DNA of 64,000 nt from Ferrimonas balearica. GTDB lineage: Bacteria > Pseudomonadota > Gammaproteobacteria > Enterobacterales > Shewanellaceae. The position numbers and the translations under genes were made by a program. This document shows, in pieces, positions 36,281 to 45,851 of the stretch. Within the stretch, counting starts at the first letter, position 1. Each line of letters starts with the position of its first letter. The notes under the pieces are model-generated. The model was not told the origin of the DNA. It searched no databases and saw only the letters and a list, made by a program, of their open reading frames with translations. The stretch lies in assembly GCF_019802055.1 (NCBI RefSeq), contig NZ_JAHVHW010000003.1, positions 124,001 to 188,000 on the forward strand, read 5' to 3'.

Positions 36281-38938
36281 TTACTTCTTCGCTTTGCTCT
36301 TCTTGGTCTGCTCTTCGACCCAGCGGCTGTTCTCGAAGCGGGCAATCCAGCCGGTTGGTTTGCCATCGACCTCGGAAGCCACGTACTGCTCCTTGGTCTT
36401 ACGGCTGAACTTCACCACCGCAAGGTTGCCTTCCGGATCCGCCACCGGCGCTTCCGCCAGGTAGTAGAACTTGGGCGAGATGCGATCCTTGAAGCGCTTC
36501 AACTCCTCCACCTTGGGCGCGCGGGTTTCGCGGCTCTTCGGGAAGGTGCTGGCGGCCAGGAACAGGCCCGCGGCGCCATCGCGCAGCACGAAGTAGGCGT
36601 CAGACTTTTCGCAAGGCAGCTCCGGCAGGTGAACCGGATCCTCCTTCGGCGGCGCCACTTCACCGTTCTTAAGAAGCTTACGGGTGTTCTTACACCCGGT
36701 CTCTTTGCTGTCGGTACACGCGAAGTACTTACCGAAGCGACCATTCTTCAGCTCCATATCGGAACCGCAGCGGTCACACTCAATGATCGGGCCATCATAG
36801 CCCTTGATCTTGAAGCTGCCGCTTTCCACTTCGTAGCCATCGCACACCGGGTTGTTACCGCAGACGTGCAGTTTACGGCTCTCATCAATCAGGTAGCTGT
36901 CCATGGTGCTTTCGCACTTGGCACAACGACGCTTGGTGACCAGGGCCGCCGCTTCCTGATCGTCCGAGGTGATCGCTTCCGCTTCTTCACCCGGAGTCAG
37001 GTTGATGGTGGTCTTGCAGCGCTCCTTTGGCGGCAGGGCATAGCCGCTGCAGCCCAGGAACACACCGGTTGTGGCAGTTCTGATCCCCATCGGGCGGCTA
37101 CAGGTCGGGCAAGGGATGTCGGTCATCACCATCTGGTTTGCCCGCATGCCGCCCTCTTCCGGTGCCAGCTCGGCCAGGGTCAGTTTGTCAGTGAACTCGC
37201 TGTAGAACTGATTCAGTACCGCTTTCCACTCAAGCTCTCCCTGGGCAATCTTATCCAGGTCCTGCTCCATGTCGGCGGTGAAGTCGTAGTTCAACAGGTC
37301 GGTGAAGTTTTCCACCAGACGGTCGGTCACGATCTCGCCCATCTTCTCAGCGAAGAAGCGACGGTTCTCGACTCGCACGTATCCCCGGTCCTGAATGGTG
37401 GAGATGATGCTGGCGTAAGTGGAGGGGCGACCGATTCCGCGCTTTTCAAGCTCTCTTACCAGGGAGGCTTCGTTAAACCGCGCCACCGGCTTGGTGAAGT
37501 GCTGCTTGGGATCCAGGGCAGCAAGGTTGAGCGCATCGCCCACCTGTACCGCCGGCAGGGTGGTGTCTTCGTCGCCTTTGCGACCCATCGGCGGCTGTAC
37601 GCGAGTCCAGCCGTCAAACACCAGGATGCGACCCTTGGCCTTCAGCTCATAGTCGCCTGCAGTTGCCGTCACCGTGGTGGAGTCGTACTTGGCCGGCACC
37701 ATCTGGCAGGCCACAAACTGACGCCAGATCAGCTCATACAGACGCTGAGCGTCACGCTCCATGGTGCTCAGGGTGGCAGCCTTTACATTGACGTCGGAAG
37801 GACGAATCGCCTCGTGCGCTTCCTGAGCGCCCTGCTTGGCACCATAGAGGTTCGGGCTTTGCGGCAGATACTGCTTGCCGTACTCCTGGCCAATGTAATC
37901 GCGCGCACTCTCCACCGCCTCTTTGCTCAGGTTGGTGGAATCGGTACGCATGTAGGTGATGTGACCCGCTTCGTAGAGTCGCTGGGCCAGGGTCATGGTC
38001 TTCTTCACCCCAAAGCCCAGACGGGTGCTCGCCGCCTGCTGCAGGGTGGAGGTAATAAAGGGCGCAGAGGGCTTGCTCTGGCTGGGCTTGTCTTCCCGCG
38101 CACTGACGGTGTAACGCGCCCCTTGCAACGCAGCTACCGCACCTTCCGCGTCGCTCTGGTTAGCCAGTTTAAGAGTTTCACCGCGATACCTGGCCACCTG
38201 CATGCGCAGGGCTTCACCGGAAGCGCTGCTCAGGTTGGCGTGCAGATCCCAGTACTCTTCCGGAACAAAGGCGCGGATTTCGCGCTCACGCTCCACCACC
38301 AGGCGCACCGCCACAGACTGAACCCGACCGGCCGAAAGACCGCGAGCCAGTTTCTTCCACAGCAGCGGGGAAACCATAAAGCCCACCACCCGGTCGAGGA
38401 ATCGACGGGCCTGCTGAGCATTCACTTTGGCGTTGTTGAGGTGCAGAGGATGAGAGAAAGCTTCCTGAATCGCTGATTTGGTGATCTCGTTGAACACCAC
38501 ACGACGGTAGCGTTCCGGATCCCCACCAATCACCTCCTGGAGGTGCCAGGCGATCGCTTCCCCTTCTCTATCCAAATCCGTTGCGAGATAGACGGTATCG
38601 GCTTTTTCAGCCAGGGTTTGCAGCTCTTTGACCACCTTCTCTTTGCCGGGAAGGACCTGGTAGTTGGCTTTCCAACCGTGCTCAGGGTCGACCCCCATGC
38701 GGCCGATCAGGCTCTGATAGTCCCGATCGCGCTTGTAGGCCGCCTTTGCCTCGGGATCCATCTTGCGGACCTCGGCAGCGGTTTTGGCAGGGGGGGTCTT
38801 TTCAGCAGCCTGACCACCAGAAGTGGGCAGATCGCGGATATGACCCACGGAGGACTTCACGATGAAATCCTTGCCGAGATATTTGTTAATCGTTTTCGCC
38901 TTGGCTGGCGACTCCACAATGACCAGGGATTTGCCCAT
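36281..38938 (-). CDS. topA: DNA topoisomerase I
   Basis: Type IA topoisomerase that relaxes negative supercoils. The product has 885 residues (E. coli 865). The TOPRIM domain has Glu9 in [11 protein letters not shown] and the acidic triad D121-D123-E125 in ATDLDREGE. The active-site tyrosine lies in [10 protein letters not shown]-terminal zinc fingers begin [18 protein letters not shown] and CDRCGSDME. The ATG at 38938 gives the conserved [10 protein letters not shown] start; longer in-frame starts lie in the promoter region. The Shine-Dalgarno match is weak (AAAGG too far upstream). Confidence 0.97.
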   Translation of the reverse strand: MGKSLVIVESPAKAKTINKYLGKDFIVKSSVGHIRDLPTSGGQAAEKTPPAKTAAEVRKMDPEAKAAYKRDRDYQSLIGRMGVDPEHGWKANYQVLPGKEKVVKELQTLAEKADTVYLATDLDREGEAIAWHLQEVIGGDPERYRRVVFNEITKSAIQEAFSHPLHLNNAKVNAQQARRFLDRVVGFMVSPLLWKKLARGLSAGRVQSVAVRLVVEREREIRAFVPEEYWDLHANLSSASGEALRMQVARYRGETLKLANQSDAEGAVAALQGARYTVSAREDKPSQSKPSAPFITSTLQQAASTRLGFGVKKTMTLAQRLYEAGHITYMRTDSTNLSKEAVESARDYIGQEYGKQYLPQSPNLYGAKQGAQEAHEAIRPSDVNVKAATLSTMERDAQRLYELIWRQFVACQMVPAKYDSTTVTATAGDYELKAKGRILVFDGWTRVQPPMGRKGDEDTTLPAVQVGDALNLAALDPKQHFTKPVARFNEASLVRELEKRGIGRPSTYASIISTIQDRGYVRVENRRFFAEKMGEIVTDRLVENFTDLLNYDFTADMEQDLDKIAQGELEWKAVLNQFYSEFTDKLTLAELAPEEGGMRANQMVMTDIPCPTCSRPMGIRTATTGVFLGCSGYALPPKERCKTTINLTPGEEAEAITSDDQEAAALVTKRRCAKCESTMDSYLIDESRKLHVCGNNPVCDGYEVESGSFKIKGYDGPIIECDRCGSDMELKNGRFGKYFACTDSKETGCKNTRKLLKNGEVAPPKEDPVHLPELPCEKSDAYFVLRDGAAGLFLAASTFPKSRETRAPKVEELKRFKDRISPKFYYLAEAPVADPEGNLAVVKFSRKTKEQYVASEVDGKPTGWIARFENSRWVEEQTKKSKAKK

Positions 38939-38941
38939 ATC

Positions 38942-39172
38942 GACGGGGTGAGACCTTTTTTCAGCGTTGGAAGAGAATTGGCACCATATATAGTGGCATG
39001 AGTCGGCAGATTCAACCCTAGCGACCAAGGATGCCAAGCACTTAGACGCTTTTTGTCCAGTTAAAAAATTTTTTGAGACTAAAAACGCAATTTCAAAAAG
39101 TAGTAATGCATCGGCCAGCGACAAGCAAGCAATAGTTATGCATATGTTGCCAAAGCGCCGCTTTTTCATCCC
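38942..39172. other. Divergent topA-astB control region (topA side)
   Basis: AT-rich stretch before topA with several A/T runs (for example 39060-39073) and a palindromic ATGCATAT near 39138. Several -10-like sequences occur on the minus strand, but I could not assign one topA start with confidence. Confidence 0.4.
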
Positions 39173-39200
39173 TTGAGCGGCCGCTTGTTGCACGTATACT
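39173..39200 (+). promoter_or_regulatory. Candidate astB promoter
   Basis: TTGAGC (39173-39178) and TATACT (39195-39200), 16 bases apart, about 100 bases before astB. Confidence 0.5.
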
Positions 39201-39302
39201 GGCGGAAAATTCCACGAGCTGTGGCGTAGGACACGCACCCTTTTCCCCGCCTGCAACCGGACGATTGTCCGAGCCGAAACAGCCCCCATCAAAGGAAGGA
39301 CC

Positions 39303-40640
39303 ATGAATCATCTTGAAGCGAATTTTGACGGCCTGGTGGGCCCGACGCACAACTACGCCGGACTCTCATTCGGCAACGTCGCCTCTCAGAGTAATGCGGC
39401 GGCGATCTCCAACCCCAAAGCCGCGGCGCTTCAGGGCCTGGCCAAAATGAAGGCCCTGCACGATATGGGCATGACTCAGGGCGTTCTGGCCCCGCAGCAA
39501 CGTCCTGATCTGGATGTGTTGCGCCGCCTGGGCTTTGACGGCAATGATGCCCAGGTGCTGGACAAAGCCTACCGTCAGGCACCCCCAATTCTGCGCGCCG
39601 CCTACTCCGCCTCCAGCATGTGGACCGCCAATGCGGCAACCGTTTCCCCCAGCGCGGACAGCGCCGATGGCAAAGTGCACTTCACCCCGGCCAACCTGGT
39701 GAACAAGTTCCACCGCTCCATCGAGCCGGAAGTCACCGGCCGCATCCTTAAAGCCACCTTTGCCGATGCCGACCGATTTGTGCATCACCAGCACCTGCCT
39801 GAGCACGACCAGTTCGGTGACGAGGGCGCTGCCAATCACACCCGTCTCTGCCGCGACTATGGCACGCCGGGCCTGCAGCTCTTCGTTTACGGCCGCTACG
39901 GATTTGATGCCAGTAAACCGGCCCCCAAACGCTACCCTGCCCGCCAGACCCGTGAGGCCAGCGAAGCGGTTGCCCGTCTGCATCAACTGGGTGAACACAA
40001 CACGGTTTACATCCAGCAGAACCCCGATGTGATTGATCAGGGCGTGTTCCATAACGACGTGATCGCCGTGGGCAATCAGAACGTGCTGTTCTATCACGAA
40101 GAGGCGTTTCTCAATACCGATGCGGCGCTGGCCGAGATCCAGGCCAAATTTGGCGACAGCCCACTGCACTTTATTAAAGTGAGCACGGAGCAGGTGGGGC
40201 TTCAGGACGCCGTGAAAAGTTACCTGTTCAACACCCAGATCCTGACGCTGCCCAACGGTGAAATGACCATCATCGCACCGAGCGAGTGTCAGGAGAACCC
40301 GGCAGTGTTCGCCTACCTGAACGACCTGGTGAAACAGAGCACCCCGATCCGTCAGGTGCGCTACTTTGACGTCAAGCAGAGCATGCAAAACGGCGGTGGT
40401 CCCGCCTGTCTGCGCCTGCGTGTGGCACTGTCTGAACAGGAGAAGGCTGCGGTGAATCCGGCCACGCTGATGAGCGAGAGCAAATACGCCGAACTGACCG
40501 GTTGGGTCGAAAAGCACTACCGGGACCGCCTGACCGCGGAGGACCTGCGGGATCCTCAGTTGGTGGTGGAATCCCATCAGGCGCTGGATGATCTGACCCG
40601 AATCCTCAACCTCGGCAATCTCTATCCGTTCCAGCGCTGA
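39303..40640 (+). CDS. astB: N-succinylarginine dihydrolase AstB
   Basis: Second enzyme of the arginine succinyltransferase pathway, converting N2-succinylarginine to N2-succinylornithine with release of ammonia and CO2. The 445 residues (E. coli 447) start [20 protein letters not shown]; the amidinotransferase-fold catalytic regions [22 protein letters not shown] and [12 protein letters not shown] are present. AAAGGAAGGACC precedes the ATG. No other ast gene is adjacent, so the pathway is split, unlike the E. coli astCADBE operon. Confidence 0.97.
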   Translation: MNHLEANFDGLVGPTHNYAGLSFGNVASQSNAAAISNPKAAALQGLAKMKALHDMGMTQGVLAPQQRPDLDVLRRLGFDGNDAQVLDKAYRQAPPILRAAYSASSMWTANAATVSPSADSADGKVHFTPANLVNKFHRSIEPEVTGRILKATFADADRFVHHQHLPEHDQFGDEGAANHTRLCRDYGTPGLQLFVYGRYGFDASKPAPKRYPARQTREASEAVARLHQLGEHNTVYIQQNPDVIDQGVFHNDVIAVGNQNVLFYHEEAFLNTDAALAEIQAKFGDSPLHFIKVSTEQVGLQDAVKSYLFNTQILTLPNGEMTIIAPSECQENPAVFAYLNDLVKQSTPIRQVRYFDVKQSMQNGGGPACLRLRVALSEQEKAAVNPATLMSESKYAELTGWVEKHYRDRLTAEDLRDPQLVVESHQALDDLTRILNLGNLYPFQR

Positions 40641-40653
40641 GGTTAAAGCCAAT

Positions 40654-40684
40654 AAAAAAGGGCGCCCTGAGGCGCCCTTTTTTT
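40654..40684. terminator. Bidirectional terminator between astB and the Ig-like lipoprotein gene
   Basis: GGGCGCC-CTGA-GGCGCCC flanked by six A and seven T, in the 57-base gap of two convergent genes. Confidence 0.92.
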
Positions 40685-40697
40685 ATGCGGTTCCCGG

Positions 40698-42797
40698 TCA
40701 GGGAGTCGCGATGGGGTCAATGTTGATGGCGTCGGAGGAAACCAGACCCTTCGGCGTTTCCACCTCCACCCGCAGCACGCCGTATCCATCCGAAGTATCG
40801 ACCCCGATAGAATACCGGCCCACACCACAGGTGCTGCGAGTATCCTGCAGCAGTTCCCCTTCATTGGAAACGTGGTAGATCGCCCGAGCGGTGCTGCCCA
40901 TGGAGTAGCCGCTGCGGCCCGCGGTTTTCAACGGCTCATCCGCAGTAAAGCGAATGGTGCTGTCATAGGGCACCGGATTAAGGGTGCCGTCGTAGGCGAG
41001 GTCCATCACACAGGCTACCGCGGTACCAGGCTCTTCGAGGCGCTCCGCCATCCAGGGCAGATTGGTCTGGTTGTTCCAGCAGTCGTACCAGTTCAGCCCA
41101 TCGCCATCCTCATCGGAGGCGTCCAGGTGGCAGAAATAGGCAAATGGACTCGCGCCGGACATCACAATCACACCGGCGCTGTTCACATCCACCAGCTCCT
41201 GGCTGCACTGACCATTGGTCAGAGCGGCCCCCTGACAGAGGATGCCGTTGTACTGACCATCCACGTCATCGAATGCGCCGCTCTGATTACGATCGATCAG
41301 CTGTTCGATCTCATCAAAACCACCATCCTCATTCTCATCGACGTAGGCTTCATGCTCATCGAAACGGGGATCAAACTCACCGTTATCAAACAGACCGTTA
41401 CCGTTCTTATCGATAAAGGACTCCTCCCCCTCGGCGAAGGCCATAACGGTGACGCGACCATTCTCCGGGCGGAAATCCTGGGATACCCAGTTCACGCTGC
41501 AGCCGCCATTGCTGGTCACGCATCGGGACTCAATCGATCCCCCTTCGGTGATAAAGGAGATCGCCGTGCCATCCGGCACCGGATTGTTAAAGTGGTCGGC
41601 CGCCAGCACATTGACCGACACCACAACGCCGTCATAGAGCCAGGCTTCCGGATTCTGCACAGAGAAGCTCAGGGAGAAGCTGTCCTTATCGGGCAAGCCG
41701 GTACCCACACTCAACTCTTTGGACACACTGGCAATCACCGGATCACTGTCCACCACTTCCGCTTGTACCCGTACGGAGCCAGGCAGGTTGCCAGAACGCA
41801 GTGTGGTGGAAACGTAACCTTCGCTGTTGCTGCGGGCCAAATTGGTGTTCATCGACACCTTCTCTTCCCCGCTGGCCAGGATAAAGCTGACGTCTACCCC
41901 CTGCTTGGGTCGCCCGGACTCATCCAGCACCTGGAACGTCACCACGGAACTGGTGTTGCCGCCGGTACCATCCAGTTGCAGATAATCCGGCGTCGCGGAC
42001 ACGTATTGAATGCTCGCAACCGGGGTTGTGGCCAACGCCACCGTGATGCTGTCAGTGGCAACATCGGTACCCAGGGTCAGGGTTGCGGTGATCTGGTCCT
42101 GCTGGTCACAGCCTGCGGGCTTGTAGGTCGCCACCGCCTGACCCTCATTGGCCATCACCTGAGCATCGATCTCAGCGTTGCCTGCCAGGCTGCAGGTGGA
42201 GGAGAAGTTCACCAGCGCCGGTTCGAGGTAGGGCTCGCCATCCACCGCCAGGGCGGCGGTAATCGCCAGCGTTGAACCATCCGCCAGGGTTTGGCCTTCG
42301 CCAAGGGGACTGCTCAGGGTCAAGTCCACGTCGATGGCGTTGATCTCGGCAAACAGGCTGGCGGTGGTGTCGGCGTAACTCCCCTGGACCGTGACAATCC
42401 CTTCACCGTCATTGGCTTGCAGGCGCAACAACGCCGTGCCATCGGTTCCGGTCAGGACTCGGCCATCAGAGGGGATCAGGGCACCTTTATCCGAGCTAAC
42501 CTCGACCAGTTCGCCGGTAACGCGCTCCCCATCCCGCTGCGCCACAACCTGCAATACCGCAGGGCGTTGAGCATCGAACTGGCTGGTCTTGGTGCAATCG
42601 GTCAGTGTGTCGGCGTTGGGGTCCGGACAGGACCACATGGAGAGCATCAGAGTATGAACGGCGTCCGCCGGAGGGTTGGTGGGATCGACGGGTCCGGCAC
42701 CAGGATCCGAGCCCCCTTCTAACGAACCGCCTCCACTGCATCCGGTTAATGACACCAAAGCGCACGCACACAGAAGTGGCAAGTGAGATAGCCTCAT
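40698..42797 (-). CDS. Large lipoprotein with Ig-like domains and EF-hand-like calcium loops
   Basis: A 699-residue predicted lipoprotein: signal ending SLTGC with Cys20, then a Gly/Ser/Pro linker. Several bacterial Ig-like (invasin/Big_1-type) repeats follow, recognisable by GTDGTALLRLQANDGEGIVTV and SEGYVSTTLRSGNLPGSVRV. Three EF-hand-like loops sit near residues 460-470, 485-495 and 500-510 (DKNGNGLFD, DENEDGGFDE, DRNQSGAFDD). Paired cysteines occur along the chain. The ATG at 42797 is chosen because AGGA lies 8 bases upstream. It probably lies at the outer membrane or cell surface; adhesion or structural roles are guesses. The gene stands alone. Confidence 0.8.
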   Translation of the reverse strand: MRLSHLPLLCACALVSLTGCSGGGSLEGGSDPGAGPVDPTNPPADAVHTLMLSMWSCPDPNADTLTDCTKTSQFDAQRPAVLQVVAQRDGERVTGELVEVSSDKGALIPSDGRVLTGTDGTALLRLQANDGEGIVTVQGSYADTTASLFAEINAIDVDLTLSSPLGEGQTLADGSTLAITAALAVDGEPYLEPALVNFSSTCSLAGNAEIDAQVMANEGQAVATYKPAGCDQQDQITATLTLGTDVATDSITVALATTPVASIQYVSATPDYLQLDGTGGNTSSVVTFQVLDESGRPKQGVDVSFILASGEEKVSMNTNLARSNSEGYVSTTLRSGNLPGSVRVQAEVVDSDPVIASVSKELSVGTGLPDKDSFSLSFSVQNPEAWLYDGVVVSVNVLAADHFNNPVPDGTAISFITEGGSIESRCVTSNGGCSVNWVSQDFRPENGRVTVMAFAEGEESFIDKNGNGLFDNGEFDPRFDEHEAYVDENEDGGFDEIEQLIDRNQSGAFDDVDGQYNGILCQGAALTNGQCSQELVDVNSAGVIVMSGASPFAYFCHLDASDEDGDGLNWYDCWNNQTNLPWMAERLEEPGTAVACVMDLAYDGTLNPVPYDSTIRFTADEPLKTAGRSGYSMGSTARAIYHVSNEGELLQDTRSTCGVGRYSIGVDTSDGYGVLRVEVETPKGLVSSDAINIDPIATP

Positions 42798-43011
42798 CGC
42801 AAACATCCTGTAAAGTAATGACAATCTTTAATATTCCCTTAAGCAACGCTTAGGTTAATTTATGTAACCACAAATGCCACGCTTTATTTTCCTTGGGCCA
42901 CACCATTTAACGATCGCCCTACTTTTGCTACCTTTTCGGGGTTTTTCGCACCATAGGGTTCCTGCTAGGCTTACCCCACGATAAAAACGATAAATATGTT
43001 AAGGAAGTTAC

Positions 43012-44325
43012 ATGTCTGCTAAATCAACCGGGAAAATGGGCCTAACGGCCAAGATCCTGCTGGCAATGGTCGCGGGTCTGGTCATCGGCCTGGCACTGCG
43101 CCTGCTGCTCCCCGGAAACGCGTTTGTTGAAGACATCTTCACTAACGGGATTTTCAACGTGCTGGGCGCGCTGTTTGTATCTGCCCTGCGCATGCTGGTG
43201 GTTCCTCTGGTGTTCGTCTCTCTGGTGTGCGGCACTGCGACCCTGTCCGATCCTTCTCGTCTGGGGCGCCTCGGAGGCAAAACCCTGGCGCTCTACCTAT
43301 TCACCACCGCCGTGGCCATCTCTCTGGCTCTGGGCGCCGCACTGCTGGTACAGCCCGGTGACGCCACCATGCAGGCCGCGAACATGAGCTATGCGGCCAA
43401 GGAAGCGCCGTCAATCTCCGACGTGATCATCGGCCTGGTACCGAAGAACCCCATCAACGCGATGGTGGAAGGCAACATGCTGCAGATCATCGTGTTCGCC
43501 ATCCTGTTTGGTTTCTCCATCGCCCACATTGGTGAGCGTGGAGAGCGCCTGCGCCAGTTCTTCATCGACCTCAACGAAGTGATGATGAAGCTGGTTACCC
43601 TAGTGATGGCCATTGCGCCCATCGGGGTGTTTGGCCTGATCGCCAAACTGACCCTGACCCTGGGCATGGAAACCTTCGGCTCCGTAGTGAAGTACTTCGT
43701 GCTGGTGCTGGTGGTGCTCATCGTTCACGCTCTGGTGGTCTACCCGCTGCTGGTCAGCACCCTCAGCGGTCTGAACCCGATGACCTTCCTGAAGAAGATG
43801 CGCAGTGTTCAGCTGTTCGCCTTCTCCACCGCCAGCTCCGCCGCCACCCTGCCGATCTCCATTGAGAACGCCAACTACCGCCTGGGTGTGAGCAACCGCG
43901 TCAGTTCCTTCACCCTGCCTCTGGGCGCCACCGTCAACATGGACGGTACCGCCATCATGCAGGGTGTCGCCACCGTGTTTATCGCCCAGGTATTCGGTAT
44001 CGACCTGAGCGTTTCCGACATGCTGATGGTGATTCTGACCGCTACCCTGGCATCCATCGGGACTGCGGGTGTGCCTGGCGTTGGCCTCATCATGCTGGCC
44101 ATGGTGCTGCAACAGGTGAACCTGCCGGTTGAAGGGATCGCCCTGATTCTGGGTGTTGACCGTCTGCTGGATATGGTTCGGACCGCCGTTAACGTCACCG
44201 GTGACGCTGCGGTTTCCGTAGTAGTGGCCTCCTCAGAGGGGGAACTGTCCCGCGAAACCTTCGATGATCCGATGGCCGGTCAGAGCAAACTTGATATCGA
44301 TGCCGTACCTCACGTGCGCCAGTAA
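43012..44325 (+). CDS. Dicarboxylate/amino acid:cation symporter (DAACS family)
   Basis: Inner-membrane secondary transporter of the GltP/DctA type, 437 residues, eight membrane segments and two re-entrant loops. Signature segments are FSTASSAATLPISIENANYR and LPLGATVNMDGTAI, which form the substrate and sodium sites. AAGGAAG precedes the ATG. The substrate could be glutamate, aspartate or C4-dicarboxylates; the sequence seen here does not decide, so no symbol is given. Confidence 0.93.
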   Translation: MSAKSTGKMGLTAKILLAMVAGLVIGLALRLLLPGNAFVEDIFTNGIFNVLGALFVSALRMLVVPLVFVSLVCGTATLSDPSRLGRLGGKTLALYLFTTAVAISLALGAALLVQPGDATMQAANMSYAAKEAPSISDVIIGLVPKNPINAMVEGNMLQIIVFAILFGFSIAHIGERGERLRQFFIDLNEVMMKLVTLVMAIAPIGVFGLIAKLTLTLGMETFGSVVKYFVLVLVVLIVHALVVYPLLVSTLSGLNPMTFLKKMRSVQLFAFSTASSAATLPISIENANYRLGVSNRVSSFTLPLGATVNMDGTAIMQGVATVFIAQVFGIDLSVSDMLMVILTATLASIGTAGVPGVGLIMLAMVLQQVNLPVEGIALILGVDRLLDMVRTAVNVTGDAAVSVVVASSEGELSRETFDDPMAGQSKLDIDAVPHVRQ

Positions 44326-44345
44326 TCACAGAGTTTGCTGACTGG

Positions 44346-44371
44346 AAAGGCGAGCCAACCGGCTCGCCTTT
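44346..44371 (+). terminator. Terminator of the symporter gene
   Basis: AAAGGCGAGCC-AACC-GGCTCGCCTTT, starting 20 bases after the stop. Confidence 0.88.
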
Positions 44372-44687
44372 CTGTTTCCGGACTGGCACTGCGACAAGAT
44401 GAATCTGGAGTTGGTGGAGGCAGGATAGGGGTTCACTCAGCGCACGAACTGGATGAGCCAGCCGTACCCGCGATAAGGGCTTCTGGGTTCACTTCTCTGC
44501 GATTCTCGCTCCGAAAACATCCCCGTTAGTGCCCTCTACCCACAACGCCGCCACATACTGCGGAGAGTCCGCGGCGTTATCGCCTTACTGAAAGCGAAGC
44601 TGGCATCTAAACCACGGTTCTCCGACTCGAGACTGCGGGCGACCATCCCTGGGGTACACCAACGCCAGGCAGTAGCAGATAAGAACA
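44372..44687. other. Intergenic region with an inverted repeat, no gene recognised
   Basis: About 316 bases between two terminators. The only clear structure is AACGCCGC (44544-44551) paired with GCGGCGTT (44571-44578), which encloses a small GCGGA/TCCGC hairpin. No coding sequence with a ribosome-binding site and no matching RNA family were recognised. Confidence 0.45.
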
Positions 44688-44714
44688 ACAAAGCCGGCAA
44701 ATTGCCGGCTTTGT
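44688..44714. terminator. Terminator downstream of sohB
   Basis: ACAAAGCCGGC-AAATT-GCCGGCTTTGT hairpin 18 bases after the minus-strand sohB stop. The T tract on the minus side is short, so it may be modest in strength. Confidence 0.7.
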
Positions 44715-44731
44715 TCTTTCTCGATTGACGC

Positions 44732-45748
44732 TCAGTGAGGCCGCTGTGTCAGCTCCGCCAGTTTCAGCGTACCCCGCTCCACCGCGCTCTCCGCTGCGCG
44801 TCCAAAGCGCTTGGCGAGATTCTTCTTCTCTTCGTACTGCAGCTGAAGGATCTCCTTGCCCTGGGCCATCAGGAAATCATCGGAGGTCTGGATGGCGTCC
44901 ACCAGGCCCAGGTCCTTCGCCTGAAGCCCAAACCAGTGCTCTCCGGTAGCCACCTTGTCCAGGTCCAGCTCTGGCCGATAACGCTGAACAAACTCCTTAA
45001 ACAGCACATGGGTCTGCTCCAGCTCCTCCCGGAACTTCTCACGACCCGCATCGTTGTTCTCGCCAAACATGGTCAGGGTGCGTTTAAAGTCCCCTGCTGT
45101 GTGCTGTTCGAAATCGATGTCGTGCTTCTTAAGCAGCTTGTTGAAGTTGGGGATCTGGGCGATAACGCCGATGGAGCCGACAATGGCAAAAGGCGCCGCG
45201 ATGATCTTGTCCGCCACGCACGCCATCATATAGCCGCCACTGGCAGCAACCTTGTCGACGGCGATGGTCAGGGGGATTTTGGCCTGACGGATACGGTCCA
45301 GCTGGCTGGCTGCCAGCCCATAGGCGTGCACCATGCCGCCACCGCTCTCAACCCGCACCAGCACCTCATCCTTGGCTTCCGCCACGGTCAACAGTGCCGA
45401 GATCTCTTCACGCAGTTGATTGACCTGAGCCGCATCGATACCGGCTTTAAAGTCGATTAGGAACAGGCGCCCTTCGCGCTCCTGCCCCTTGTTCGCCTTG
45501 GCTTTGGCCTTCTCGTCCGCCTTGCGGGCCTTATCGCGGGCTTTCAGCTGGTCATCGCTGAGCAACTGGTGGTTCAGCTTCTCTTCATACTCATGGAACT
45601 TGTCGGTCAGGTTGTGAACCTTCAACTCCCCTTTCGTCCCTTTTCCCGCACGGTTGGCGGCAGCGGCGGCGACGATCACAGCCACAATGGCTGCCACCAG
45701 GGTCACCGCCTTGGCCAGAAACAGGCCATACTCGTATAGAAACTCCAA
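44732..45748 (-). CDS. sohB: Inner-membrane serine protease SohB (S49 family)
   Basis: Signal-peptide-peptidase-like protease, 338 residues (E. coli 349). An N-terminal membrane helix (about 10-32) is followed by a charged Lys/Glu/Ala-rich stretch (70-90) and the S49 domain with ESGGGMVHAYGLAASQ, the nucleophile Ser in KVAASGGYMMA and the SIGVIAQ loop. Its place between topA and yciK fits the conserved E. coli order, though several other genes intervene here. Confidence 0.94.
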   Translation of the reverse strand: MEFLYEYGLFLAKAVTLVAAIVAVIVAAAAANRAGKGTKGELKVHNLTDKFHEYEEKLNHQLLSDDQLKARDKARKADEKAKAKANKGQEREGRLFLIDFKAGIDAAQVNQLREEISALLTVAEAKDEVLVRVESGGGMVHAYGLAASQLDRIRQAKIPLTIAVDKVAASGGYMMACVADKIIAAPFAIVGSIGVIAQIPNFNKLLKKHDIDFEQHTAGDFKRTLTMFGENNDAGREKFREELEQTHVLFKEFVQRYRPELDLDKVATGEHWFGLQAKDLGLVDAIQTSDDFLMAQGKEILQLQYEEKKNLAKRFGRAAESAVERGTLKLAELTQRPH

Positions 45749-45801
45749 GGTACTCTCCTAAAGGGAACTTTTGCCCTAGTGTACTCATAGGCGCCACACA
45801 G

Positions 45802-45833
45802 AAAAAAGGCCCGGTCACAGACCGGGCCTTTTT
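45802..45833 (-). terminator. Terminator of the VolA-like lipase gene
   Basis: On the minus strand GGCCCGGT-CTGT-ACCGGGCC is followed by six T, about 18 bases after the lipase stop; the plus side also has five T. Confidence 0.9.
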
Positions 45834-45851
45834 CATACAGGATTTCCGCCG

